The notes beneath the pieces were generated by a model. The model made no database searches, was not told where the DNA came from, and was given only the letters and a program-made list of their open reading frames with translations. A stretch of DNA of 64,000 nucleotides from Telmatactis stephensoni (lineage: Eukaryota > Cnidaria > Anthozoa > Actiniaria > Isophelliidae). The stretch spans positions 434,001 through 498,000 of the forward strand of contig JALIZF010001709.1 in assembly GCA_029948255.1 (NCBI GenBank), in the 5' to 3' direction. This document shows positions 9,209-19,417 of the stretch, in pieces; positions within the stretch are counted from its first letter, which is position 1; each line of letters begins with the position of its first letter. The position numbers and the translations under genes are program-made.

Positions 9209-11110
9209 TCAATTGACATTCCTTTTTTTAGTAAAAACAACAAAATCACACCATTTGGCACCAGTGATGCCCATTTGACCTTGAACTTGTGAGTAGTAAC
9301 TGTGGTTTTCCTTCAATTTGCAGTGTCCATCAGAGTACACACAGAAAAATTTATCATCCGAGCATGCTTCCTTGGGTGTGACTAGGAATTTGGTTTGGGG
9401 ACACTTCACTTCCAGAATACCAAATGGTTCCTTGGCTCCAGAATCTATTACTTTGCCATCTGGTGTACACCCCAACACGGGATCTTTTTGATAAACTACA
9501 AACCCACATTTATAGACTTGCACTGGTCTCTTTGTGCTGTCCATGTAGCGCATATATTCATGGATCGCTGTAGACTCATACTTGATACCATGGGCTGTAT
9601 AGATGGACTTTACAACTTTCGGATGCATTTGAGTAGAGGCAAAGGTATCATGATTCCTTTGTCTTTGTGAAATAATTTTGAAATTTGAAGCAGTAAATCT
9701 ATACTTTCTTTCTGTTTTCCACAAATCGCAACTAGATTGACCTCTAGTTTTACTCTCAATGTCATTGATCTTGTCCTCAGATAAAGTGAGATGATCAATG
9801 AAATCTTGTTGAGAATCAGTAAGGTCATGTTCTTCGTTCTCGCCAAGAGCACTCAAAGGGAACCTGGGGTATTCGTCAATTTGTCGATCTTCATTATTTC
9901 TTTCCACACTGCTGATATGAATATCAAGTTCGAAGTTGGCTTCTGTGTGGGTCACTTGGTAGCTTAAGAATGACCCTACTGGACAGTTACCAAACCTGGT
10001 GTCCACTGAAGCAGTGTCTTTATCAAGCAATTGAGCGAGTCCCATTCTAGGATTAATGTTTTTCAAAGTCTTTCTAAACTCTTCAACTTCACTTAAATTT
10101 ACCTGACAATTTTCCCTAGCGTCATAAAGAAGGCACTTGACGCCAGCTTCATGTTCGTTGTCATCAAGTTTTGTTTTTTTCACAAGCACATCCATTATCG
10201 GTTGTGGTATAATTGTGTCGCCTCTTCCCCTTTTGTGCCATTTCTGTAGTTTTGATGTACAGGCCAACTGTGGATTTTCATCATTTTCATTACTCAAATC
10301 CTGAGTGTTTGTGCACTTGTATGTTGTGTACTTGCATAATTTCATCATCAGACACAGCGAATGATTACAGTAGCCTGTTTTTCCAGCTACACATGAACAC
10401 ACAGAATTTATCACTTGTCCTGAAATGATGGACAGTGCTAGTTTTAGAGAGTGTGGCTTTTCATGTTTTCTGAATGAGTGATAACACTGACAACGGAAAT
10501 AAAAACAGTTGTCATCGCTTGAAGTTTCGATATCTTTCAAGTACTCGTCTTCTAAAAATGTTTTTCCCTTTCGCCAACTAGTCGGTACGGAATGCCCCTT
10601 CTTACTTCCTAAACGCTTCCCACTCTGCTCGATGTGTTGATCAATCTCAGCACGAGTGAAAAAAGGCATCTTTGCAAGAGAGTTTGTCCAGCCGTCTTCG
10701 GGGTACTTTACGATACTCGTACTTGAACTTGAAGCGTGCGGCGATGTATCGTCGATTTTTCCTTCTCTATTAAGCTTCCTCTTTGTGTAGAGTTTATTAG
10801 GATCGGGATCAACAATATCTGCATCTTTTCCTTGTGCAATATACTCCTCGACACTGAAACATAAAGTGATTTTAGGCAACGTATTACACACTAAACAAAG
10901 CCTCTTGGCCCTAGTTACGATCATCGAATCTCGACAAAACCTAACCTACCGTTTAACAAGCTGTGCTTTTGTTCGCAAACCTTAACCATCATCTCCCCGA
11001 CATTTTAACCAGAACCTCAACTCATCATTTTTCAAAGAAGACGGCCTTCGACCATCTAAAGAGGAGCCAGGAATATCGCACTCACGAAGAATAACACTGT
11101 CAGACGCCAT
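9209..11110 (-). pseudogene. SAP-SWIM-YqaJ nuclease of ISL2EU A
   Basis: A two-exon gene. Exon 1 (11110-10950) starts inside the terminal repeat and encodes a SAP-like region (SSLKNDELRFWLKCRG, then KAQLVKR). A 96 bp GT-AG intron (10949-10854) joins in frame to exon 2 (10853-9209). Exon 2 has a SWIM-type zinc motif (VCSCVAGKTGYCNH) and a C-terminal YqaJ/lambda-exonuclease-like domain: WKTERKYRFTASNF, LGCTPDGKV, ILEVKCP and YYSQVQGQMG. The exon 2 frame is open and all nuclease motifs are present, but exon 1 has an in-frame TAA at 10982-10984. Product: putative DNA nuclease with an unknown role in transposition. Confidence 0.85.
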
Positions 11111-11199
11111 GTTCAATCCTAAAATGCCTCGTTTTCGTGTACTGAAGGCACTCGCCCCATTCCCCCTCTGAAGTGGCGCCATTTTAATGACATCGGTGT

Positions 11200-11525
11200 A
11201 TACCCTCAGGCCAGAGGCATAACACCACGCCATAACACCACGCAACAGATCATTAAGTGGTGCCAGAGTTGTTATTGAACAAGCGTTTGGATTGCTAAAG
11301 GGGAGATGGAGATGCCTACTTACTAAACTAGACGAATCAGTTAAGAAAGTGCCCTCGACAATTATTACCTGCTGCATTCTTCACAACATATGCTTAACTT
11401 TGCATGACGACGCAGAGATCAATGCTGCAAATGATGGCAACAATGCGAATGGTCCCTTGCCAGGCCATATTATCAACCAAGATGGAGCGAAACTACGAGA
11501 TTCAATTAAAAACGCTCTATTCTGA
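11200..11525 (+). pseudogene. Harbinger transposase, 3' part
   Basis: Continues the transposase cut at 7729. The frame resumes with YPQARGITPR and then a 13 bp tandem duplication (11218-11230 and 11231-11243), which shifts the frame. It continues with GARVVIEQAFGLLKGRWRCL, the conserved last catalytic block holding the glutamate, then CCILHNICL, and ends at a TGA at 11523-11525. With the 5' part, all three catalytic residues exist, but the gene is broken by the insertion and by the duplication. Confidence 0.88.
11218..11243. repeat. 13 bp tandem duplication in Harbinger transposase
   Basis: CATAACACCACGC is present twice in a row. The length is not a multiple of three, so it shifts the transposase frame. 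Confidence 0.9.
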
Positions 11526-11905
11526 ACTCTAAAAATAATAGTTTAATTATAGTAAAAGAAAATCAGTTTTGAAATATTTAAATACAATGATGTCAGAACT
11601 GATAACTGTTATTGTTCTCATATACATGTAAAACACGAAATTCAAATGATTCAATTCACTGTCCATTCACACAATTATTAAAACTAGATGAATATCAATA
11701 ATCAAGCCTTGTAAATATTTTACTGATCTTAATAGTTCATAAATGATTGAATTGATTGTCCATGCAATTACTGTAAAGCTAGACGATCTCAATAACAAAA
11801 CACTAAATATACCATGGTGAATGAATTTAAATCAATTGATTAAAAACTTAACTGTCTTTAAATATTTTGGCTATCTGATAGTATCAAACACGAGTTTCTG
11901 GCTTT
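11526..11905. other. Space between convergent Harbinger genes
   Basis: AT-rich, no gene seen. It holds partial repeats of TGATTGAATTGATTGTCCATGC type near 11640-11770 and probably the 3' ends of both transcripts. Confidence 0.5.
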
Positions 11906-12943
11906 TCATTTCGTGCTCCGCTTCTTTTTCTGCCAACGGCGTGAAGAACTCATGGTCTTTTTCTTGACTGGCATGCAGAAACTGAAACAAACCGACTCAT
12001 CTGGATTTACAGACCTTCTCTTGCGTTTTTTGGGAGCAGGCTCTTTTCCCTTTCCAGTTGGCAAAGGAGATTTTTGGTCCACACGGTCTCCAGCTTTGGG
12101 ATCTTTCAATTTGTCATCGTCTTCGTTATTGTTATCATCGTCGTCTCTTGAAATTGGGGAATCGCCATCGATTTCTGGTAGACCACAATTGACAACATTT
12201 TTTGGTGTCATATTGGGTTTACAACCCAATACAGCGTCAAGCTCGTTATAATATTCACTTGTCCTTCCATCGTTGCTGGACCTGCTGTTGTGGACTTTGG
12301 CCTTTTTGTAGTCTTCTTCAAGAGTCTTCATGCGTGTTTTGCATTGACTACCGCTTCTAAACGTGGCAATACCCTCTTCTTTCAGTTGTCGATTCAGCTC
12401 CTTAGCAATAGAATCCCATACGGCGGCATTTCGCCTTTTATTGATCGGGTAATTTTCCTGCCAAATATCTAACAGATACCTAGTTTCTTGGTCTGTCCAT
12501 TTTTTTTACCTCTACCCTGTATTGCTGTCGATTCTGTTGAGTTAGAGTTAGCGCTATCACCAGTAGCTCGGCCAGTAGGGGTTGGATTTTCAGGTATTGT
12601 GGACGACGAGCTGGAGGGAGGGAAATACAATGTTGTGTTGCTAGGACCGGGCACACTTGAAGGGAATACAAAGCCATGCGGCTGGTTTGTAACAGGATTG
12701 CTGAATAGTTGACCAGCTCTAAAAACCAATGGACTGCCACGCTGCAGTGGAGGCAAATCGAACTGTGGTGGTGGAATCATAAATCGATTTCTAAGGACAA
12801 AGAGCGGTCTTTCAGCATCCAAGTTTTAATTATATTGTTACAAGACTACTTGAGAAAACTCACCTATAACTTAAAGGAGTGCTTTGATTAAAGTTTGGAA
12901 AGTTTTGATCAGGGTTGCGGTTTTGAAAGTTATTTTCTGACAT
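11906..12943 (-). CDS. SANT/Myb-like protein of Harbinger element
   Basis: The second Harbinger gene, encoding a DNA-binding partner that in this family helps the transposase reach the nucleus and bind the ends. Exon 1 runs 12943-12864 (MSENNFQNRNPDQNF...), with a GTGAGT donor and a 55 bp intron to an acceptor before 12808; the phases fit. The trihelix Myb-like domain spans about 12515-12240 (WTDQETRYLLDIWQEN ... CKTRMKTLEEDYKKAK). An acidic and then strongly basic tail (KKRKRR) looks like a nuclear signal. The frame slips by one base at a run of eight T (plus strand, about 12506-12513) just before the domain; one more base would restore it. This is either a real mutation or a homopolymer sequencing error. 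Confidence 0.8.
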
Positions 12944-13147
12944 TGTGGTACGAACATACGTGTGCAGTAAACTCCAGTAAAGGGTCAGATGAGGGTCAGT
13001 GGACACGAGACTGTAATATGACAAGCATCAATCAAGAAAAGTGCTGTGATTGGCTCTAGCTGGCTAAGCTGTTTACTTGCCCAAGTTAAACTACCTCGCC
13101 AGGTCGTTTAAAATTGTCGCAATTTCCGGTGTTTTTTAGGGCGGTTT

Positions 13148-13265
13148 TTCAAGTGAAAACACCCTGCAATTTAAGCTAGCTTAACTTTTACAGGGACTGT
13201 TTTCACTACATTTCCGGCATTTCAAAGTTAAGCTAGCTTAAAAAGGCCTAGTGAAAACACAGCCA
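13148..13265 (-). repeat. Harbinger right terminal and subterminal inverted repeats
   Basis: The inner block 13150-13184 and the outer block ending CTAGTGAAAACACAGCC at 13264 mirror the left end. The TTAAGCTAGCTTAA palindrome occurs twice here (around 13171 and 13229). Confidence 0.78.
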
Positions 13266-13634
13266 ATGCCATGGCTTGCTGCTTCACCAGACAGAAAAGT
13301 AACAGATAATGAGTTTGGCCATGGTATTGTAGAAATGTAGTGCCCCCACTCTCTAAGACAACTGAAACCAGAAGGAGCATGCAATGAACCAGGATTCTAT
13401 TGTCACCTTGTCAATGGAAAGCCCCAGCTCAAACAGGATCATGATTACTACTATCAAGTACAAGGCCAACTTGGTGTAACAGGATTAACTTGGTGTGACT
13501 TTGTTGTGTTGTTTGCGAAAGGTCTTATCATACAGCACATTAAATGTGATGGCATTTTCTGGTCTGACATGATTAGAAAACTGACAAACTTTTACCAAAA
13601 ACATGTACTACAAGCTACTATGGAACAACAGTAA
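13266..13634 (+). pseudogene. YqaJ nuclease remnant, downstream half
   Basis: Starts immediately after the Harbinger right end with MPWLAASPD, the aspartate block of the YqaJ fold. The next block reads GIVEM, then TAG (13338-13340), then CP: the codon for the conserved lysine of the EVKCP motif has become a stop. The same frame continues past the stop through DYYYQVQGQLGVTG to a natural end at 13632-13634. With 6344-6541 this is one nuclease gene split by the Harbinger element. Confidence 0.82.
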
Positions 13635-13903
13635 TAGCAGCTACTCAGAGAAGCAAAATATTTTTACAAAATGTTTGTGTTATTATTTGGATATTGTCTT
13701 TCTATGCAGCTGCTTGTCTTATAAAATCAAGCACTGTACATATAAGCGATGACTTCAGATACTTATAAGATATTACAACAGACAATTTGCCAATCAAGAA
13801 TCATTAAAGCTCTTATTATCATATATTATTATTATTACATCTTTTGTTTTCTTCCATACATGTAAATTAAAGCCATGGTGTAAATGACAGTGAGTAAATT
13901 ATG

Positions 13904-15535
13904 TTAAGATATAATTGGATTTTGAAAAAGTGTCAGTAGTCCACATACAGTCCAAATCTGATTGACTGAGCCTGCCAGAGACAATGGGATAATTCTGTCA
14001 AATATGTGGAAATTCTTTATTTTATTAATTGCCCTCTCAACATGAATTCTTTGAGCTGCAATTTCCTGTGTTTCTAAAACGTCCTCACCTGACATTTGGT
14101 CTTGCAGGTGTAAAAATGGAGGTGTATAAATATAAACATTCAGTGGATCCAATAAATCTTGTATGTCAAAGCCTTTGTCAGCCATAATGAGGTCATCCTT
14201 TTCAAAGGGCAATTTTAAAATCCCACATTGATCAGTAATTTCTCTGTTTGATATGGAACCAGTGTAGAGCTGAGACAGAAAAGTAAGGCTGCCATTTGGT
14301 GCAATTCCAACAAGTCCCTTTAAGGTGTTAGCGGTCTTGTAACTTGAGTAGGTCTGAGATTTTAAAACAAGTGAAGATGCCATTTATACTTTTTTCTAAG
14401 TACAGTCAATAATTATTCTTGTATCATTGTATTTAGGCTTGATTGATTCAGGCATTGTTTGGTTTACCTTTTCTCTACTGGGCCAAATGTTCAGTGAACC
14501 CAATCTCAAATACATGAAATTGGTCCAGGACAATACAATGTTACTAACAGTTGCAACAGAGATATTAAATCTGTATGCTAAGTCACATTCAAATAGCCTA
14601 ACCTCACTCTGCAAAGATAAAGGAAAAATTGATCATCAGGTGACAACTTTCTTGGTCGACCAATCTTTTGATCTGACATAGAGGTCACATCAGGTTTGGA
14701 CTCTTGACGGACGTATACCAAATTCTCACCATTTGTGCCTGGGTTGAGGTAAGTTAAAACTGCGTGGAAAACTTCTTTACTTGGAAAACCAATAAAGAAA
14801 GGAATATCCTTGTCATTGATGTTTTCAATACAGAATTTAGTAGTAGACATAGTTGTTTGATTGTACTTTCAGCATTTTCTAGATTACCCTATAATTGAGA
14901 AATCTCAGTCATTAGACTGGCTATTCCATTTTCATAGTTTTCTGCTGAATCACTAGAATTATATGTAACTTCAAGATTAGTTGTTGAGCCTGCATCTTCA
15001 TTGAGTTCAATGACACATTATTTGACATAATCAATAACTGTATCAAGGAGAGTAACATCACTATTTGTATCAGATAACTGAAGTTTATTCAACTTTCTTC
15101 TTTTATGATTTGATGGTATTAAATACGGCTTGTGTTCCCAACATTTGAAAATAGATGGAAAGCTTCCAGGCTTCACGTACCAACGTCCAGCAAAACCAGA
15201 CTTTTCTAAATCACTGTCAGTAAAATGCAACGAACAAACCACTGTGTGCTTCTTGACCTAAAAGTTAAAAAATGAATAAAACAAACATCACCAAAACAAT
15301 GAAGAAGCAAAGATTATATCATAAAATGCAGATAATCGAACCTTTTCGTAAAGTTTGAATTTTCATCTTTCTTTATTTTATGTAGCCATTGTTTTCGTCT
15401 TTGTGGTTCACTGGGAATACAGTGATATGTGACGTACCGACCACGTTCTTCATCAAATATATTACCGTTAGAAGTACACAGTGGAAACAGCACAATTTTG
15501 ATTATTAGATTTAGATTATTAGTTTGGGTCGCCAT
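13904..15535 (-). pseudogene. THAP-DDE transposase of ISL2EU B
   Basis: A transposase in at least four frame segments. The THAP finger N-terminal part is 15535-15314 (LFPLCTSNG, WLHKIKKDEN). After a possible GT-AG intron comes VVCSLHF (about 15240) to 15018. The phase of that intron did not fit cleanly. The middle part is 14850-14578 with IGFPSKEVF and an HTH (about 14620-14500). The DDE core follows, with RIIIDCT (first aspartate, about 14400), LIMADKGFDI (second) and RIHVERAINKIKNF (glutamate). It ends NPIIS at 13904-13906. All catalytic residues are present, but frames and stops break it. Confidence 0.8.
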
Positions 15536-16730
15536 GACTTGATAAATGTGGATAAACTATGCAAATAAAACTTCAACACGAAGAAGTTTTAAGATTAAAC
15601 AAAGAAGGCTACCATTCTCGAACCCATTCCATCCGCGAATGATGTCATCGATAATTTATTCAAAATAGCAACCGAACTTATTAAAAGGGTGTATAGGATG
15701 AAGTACATACACTTCTAGTGTAGAAATATTTTTGAGTGTGGCTGCATTGGATGTTGTCAAGGAACCTGTCGCAAAGAAGGTGTCTGCTCTTTTTTGTACC
15801 TTTCCTGTTTTGCCTGAGCAATTGCCTTAATAGCAAACAATGGTATGTTATGGATGTCTCTTTTCCAGTCTGTAAGTCTGTATGTTTTTCCAGTAATCTC
15901 CTGTTTAATCAACGTAAAAACTTGAATTAATTATTGAAACTTTTGTAATTTATTAGTATATATATGTGGGCATTAATGTTAAGCCAGATGTGCTTGCAGA
16001 ATGCAAAACAAACTTAAGGGAGACACAATTCAAACAAAACACAATCCAAGTTTAACTTTTCCTCATATCTTTGAGGCATTCTTCAACAGTTGATGATGAT
16101 ATTACAGGTGTAGCTTCTGACAAAACTTCACAAGTACTTCATTGCGACCATTTTTAACACAGTCTCTTATTCTAAAGGATGAAATAGATTAATTGTTACC
16201 ATTGCTAACGTGCACATGCAGCATCGCACAGCAATGCGAATGTAAATATAAAGCTTAAATGCAGCTCTTATATACAGTGAAATGCTCATACAATTGCTTG
16301 GTTATCTGCAGGAATGAAGTTATTTGGTAACAATGGCAGCCTGTAGTTTTACCTTTGAAGACAACAGGCTTTCATTGGCAGGTTTTTTAAACTGTCACTT
16401 CGACATGACAGCCAGAACTTCAACTCTTCAGCACGATAACAATTCAACTGGGTCAAGTCAAGATCAGCTCCAGGTATGCCACTTTTTTGAGTTTGTTTTC
16501 TTTATTTTCGTCTAAAAATCAAATCATAGAGAGATAATTCAAACAAAGAGCTGGTACTCATCATGAAATAGATATTTTGTGGACAAAAGGACAAAAAAGA
16601 AATATCAGCTTTACCTGAATTTGTCATCTTGTTTTTAATGGCGATCAATCGACTGAATCAGCCGGGATTTTGCATCGTCACATCAGCTGAGCTTTTCCTA
16701 TCATAAGCCTCGTTTTAATGCAGTGTGGCC
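15536..16730. other. Intergenic, no firm gene
   Basis: This should include the right end of ISL2EU B, which I could not place. A short plus-strand frame at 16324-16473 (MVTMAACSFTFEDN...) ends at CAG followed by GTATGC and could be an exon, but has no recognisable domain. A minus-strand frame near 16185-16120 (RIRDCVKNGRNEVL) could be another exon. Confidence 0.4.
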
Positions 16731-16885
16731 GCTCATGGCCTGTGTTTTACATTCGGTCTATTGATACTTGAGAGAGCTTTATTCAAATTGTCTGTGACCA
16801 CTTCAACGTTGTTACCAACCACTAACAGACTTGTGTCATCAGCATACATGACCTGTTCACCTTGAGTAATTACATCAGTAAGATC
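16731..16885 (-). pseudogene. Non-LTR reverse transcriptase fragment (YADD)
   Basis: A short minus-strand frame contains GEQVMYADDTSLLVVGNN, the catalytic YADD motif of a LINE reverse transcriptase, followed by the usual amphipathic helix (VVTDNLNKALSSIN). It is about 50 residues only, a dead fragment. The foldback element at 16891 lies directly on its 5' side. Confidence 0.75.
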
Positions 16886-16890
16886 GCTTA

Positions 16891-17039
16891 TATTGCTGGC
16901 TTTCAATTGACATCATGGCAGCCATCTTGGTTGAACTTCAACAAAAGATTGCCCATTAGTGTCTCTTGTTCGTTCAACCAACATGGCTGCCACTCTTTTA
17001 TATTTTGACTCTCAAGGGAATGATTGAAAACCAGCAATA
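16891..17039. mobile_element. Foldback MITE, 149 bp, TA ends
   Basis: Both ends read TATTGCTGG in inverted orientation. An inner pair CATGGCAGCCAT and ATGGCTGCCA, with GGTTGAAC and GTTCAACC, makes most of it one hairpin. TA at both borders fits a TA target duplication (Tc1/mariner-like MITE). No coding capacity. Confidence 0.78.
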
Positions 17040-17302
17040 GTACATTATCCTTCCTGCTTCCTCATCAGCATTAGTTAAGGTATGGAGGCACCCCTTTCCT
17101 CACAGTCCGCCATGATTAATCCAGTGAATATATACATGGAGTATTACCCCAATAATTACTCCCCAACCTTACCCTCTATGGTGTTCCCAACCTTATCCCC
17201 TTATAGCATTCCAAACCTTATAATGTAGAGCCTTGAAAACTCTCAGTTAAAGTCCTTAATTCACGCCATAGCTTTTCTAAAATCATTTAGGAGTTCAGTC
17301 AA

Positions 17303-18586
17303 TTAACAGTGCAAACAAGAAAACCCACACAAGATGTTTTGTTGACGATACATATCACATACATTTGTGGGTAAATTTGCCAAAATTTCACTAGCTCCAT
17401 TTGGGGCCATAACCTGTCGTAGTCTCATGTAGTGTTCAGCAGTCAAACAAGTTTTCCACCCAACATGATTTATTATGAAATGCACGTGAGCACCGGCTAA
17501 AGCCAAAGAAATAGCACATCCACTTCGTAAACCATGCAAAGCAACTCTTTGTTTCTTGAATATCTGTCTCAAATCTTTGACATGAAATGACAGTGTAGCC
17601 TGAGCAGCGCACGAGTCAAACGGACCAACCAAAACGTCACCACACTGACTGGTAGGCCAAACAGATAACCTTGTCTTATATCAATGCCAAGTGAATTGTA
17701 CATGGACAATCAGATGTATCCCTGTACCGTTTAAATGCAAATGGATTAGTTGAAGCATCTCACAGAGACTTGGTCAGAAGGTGATTGAAAAGCAGCCCTT
17801 CATTATTAGGTAAACAAAGGATCTCAGGAGTTTTGATGTGGCCCAAATCTTCCGCCCTATCACCAGCAAAAAATTGAAGCTTGAAGAAGCTTGATCTCTT
17901 GCGAAAATAAACAAATCAGTCGATGAATTCGTTGGGCGTTTCAAGCGTTTTAAGATATCTCCAGAGATTACCATTGGGTCTTCAAGAAACAAAGGCTCAG
18001 CTTGACTGGGAAGAGTCTGTGATTTCTGAACCGAACGCAAATGTTCTTGAACTTTTGGCGACGCAGGATTTCCATAGCCCGGCAGAGTCGCATCATCAAG
18101 TGTTCTTCCCAACTTTGCAAAAATAAACCTTAACTTTCCAATTAACGAATCAACTGTGCCAAAAGCTGAGCGTAGAACACGAGCACGAACAATTCTTTTT
18201 GTTTCCGTAAAACTGGCAGCTATCTTGATGAACAATCGTCTTCCAAAGCTGTCTTTCCACACCAAGAAATTAATCACATCATCTGGTGTTCCCAACGTAA
18301 CATTCCTTTGGGGATAGCATTTTGCCAAAAAAACACACAACTCGCTTTCCAAAGACATTTTCTTTTTAGAATACGGAGTAGAAACCATGCGCTTCGACAA
18401 AACCTGCCTCTTTTTCCTAATGTCTTCCCAGTTGACAGCAGCTTTGACATGCTGTACATTCACCTGATACCCCATTTGATGTTTGTAACCGCAATGCTGA
18501 CAGTACCGGAAATCCTTATCATTAGGATACATACAGTCCGGACAGATAAGAAGATACGGAGGCAACAAACATCCTTGGCACACCAA
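17303..18586 (-). pseudogene. Tyrosine recombinase of YR retrotransposon 2
   Basis: The N-terminal part (18586-17774) begins with four CxxC-like cysteine pairs (CQGC, CPDC, CQHC), a zinc-ribbon look, then a helical core-binding-like domain (FGTVDSLIGKLRFIF). The C-terminal catalytic part (17632-17303) has HGLRSGCAI (HxxR), HVGW (H/W) and EHYMRLRQVM (tyrosine). About 140 bases between them are out of frame. Inactive as it stands. Confidence 0.75.
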
Positions 18587-18929
18587 AGGTAAAGGCTTAA
18601 AAAGAAAAAAAAAGAAAATAATTGAAATCAGTTAAAACTATTCCTTTCGTTTTTTCCTTTCTAACTTTCTTTCTCTCTTGCACCTCTATCCCCTTCGTTC
18701 TTTTGACTTACTATCATTCTCGAAATTCATCCCCAAAAATAGAAACAATTATAAATACATACAAGCATAGAGAACGGCAAAACATCCAAACTCAAACTTC
18801 ACCAACACGAAATGGCCACAGATCAAACTGAATCGGACGGGCTTCAAATCCTTGTTTAGTAGGGAATAGCAGCAAGTCACAACTGCCCTTTTCTGCAATT
18901 AAGGTCTTGCGCTTCGACATGGCATTGAC

Positions 18930-19083
18930 GATAGGCCACCATGCCGGTAAGGGAGATACCACTGTTTCAACTGCATGTTGAGACCACAAGAAATGAAGCA
19001 AGGGTCGATAGGCCACCATGCCGGTAAGGGAGATACCACTGTTTCAACTGCATGTTGAGACCACTAGAAATGAAGCAAGGGTC
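18930..19083. repeat. 77 bp tandem duplication inside RNase H tail
   Basis: Positions 18930-19006 and 19007-19083 are the same 77 bp sequence, with one visible difference (CCACAAG versus CCACTAG). Because 77 is not a multiple of three it shifts the frame. The near identity shows that it is recent relative to the decay around it. Confidence 0.93.
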
Positions 19084-19339
19084 CAATCAAATTGAAAGGA
19101 TGGAACACATAAGCATTCATCGTAAATAGATAGATCTGATAGATCTTGGTTGAACACATTCACACCAGCACAATTTGGAGTTTAACATGGGGAGAAATGA
19201 CACAGAGGATTTCCTTTTCAGTCACATTGCACATTAGAATCAAGTGCCATTAGATCAAGATTATGACCTATACGGCCACCAAAAGTCGTCTCTACAACAT
19301 CTCAACATTGACGCGACACCCTCGCATCTGATCAGGAGC

Positions 19340-19417
19340 AAGGATGGCACAGTTGGTTAGTGCGCGGCCTTCGGTGCGAGAGGTCCCTAGTTCGATGTCC
19401 AGTGACCTCACATCCTT
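19340..19417 (+). mobile_element. tRNA-derived SINE head or tRNA pseudogene
   Basis: A 78-base tRNA-like unit: an acceptor-like AAGGATG pairs with CATCCTT at its end, an A box TGGCACAGTTGG matches the pol III consensus, and a B box-like GTTCGATGTCC lies about 35 bases further on. There is no CCA end and the cloverleaf is imperfect. It is inserted in the RT/RNase H remnant, so it is most likely the head of a SINE whose body runs on towards about 19540. Confidence 0.65.

Larger units (their letters stand above)
7730..11199. mobile_element. ISL2EU-type DNA transposon A (inner), 3.47 kb
   Basis: Ends are ACACCGATGTCATTAAAATG and its reverse complement, with partly diverged similarity continuing about 95 bases inward (CGAGGCATTTTAGGA and ATGGCGTCT shared). 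It is flanked by a 2 bp AT duplication (7728-7729 and 11200-11201), and deleting the element restores the Harbinger transposase sequence across the site. It holds a THAP transposase with an internal deletion (plus) and a SAP-SWIM-YqaJ protein (minus). The gene pair and 2 bp target site match the ISL2EU superfamily as I know it. Confidence 0.85.
6613..13265. mobile_element. PIF/Harbinger DNA transposon, 6.65 kb with nested insert
   Basis: Terminal inverted repeats TGGCTGTGTTTT(A/C)ACTAGG lie at 6613 and, reversed, end at 13265. A second inverted block of about 34 bases (TAAGCTAGCTTAAATTG ... GTTTTCACTTG) is at 6682-6718 and 13150-13184. Inside are the two usual convergent genes, a DDE transposase (plus) and a SANT/Myb-like protein (minus). 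No clean 3 bp target duplication is visible: the flanks read AGT and AAT. Removing the inner element (7730-11199) leaves about 3.2 kb, a normal Harbinger size. Confidence 0.85.
6344..15535. mobile_element. ISL2EU-type DNA transposon B (outer), split by Harbinger
   Basis: Two convergent genes typical of ISL2EU-type transposons remain: a YqaJ nuclease on the plus strand (6344-6541 and 13266-13634) and a THAP-DDE transposase on the minus strand (15535-13904). The YqaJ gene is cut by the Harbinger element at 6613-13265. The left end is missing, because the SAP and SWIM parts are not found upstream, and the right terminus beyond 15535 was not identified. Linking the two halves rests on the protein continuity of the YqaJ domain across the insertion. 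Confidence 0.72.

Noticed and set aside
19340..19417. Functional tRNA gene
   Set aside because: A degenerate B box, a poor cloverleaf and its place inside a dead retroelement fit a SINE head better.
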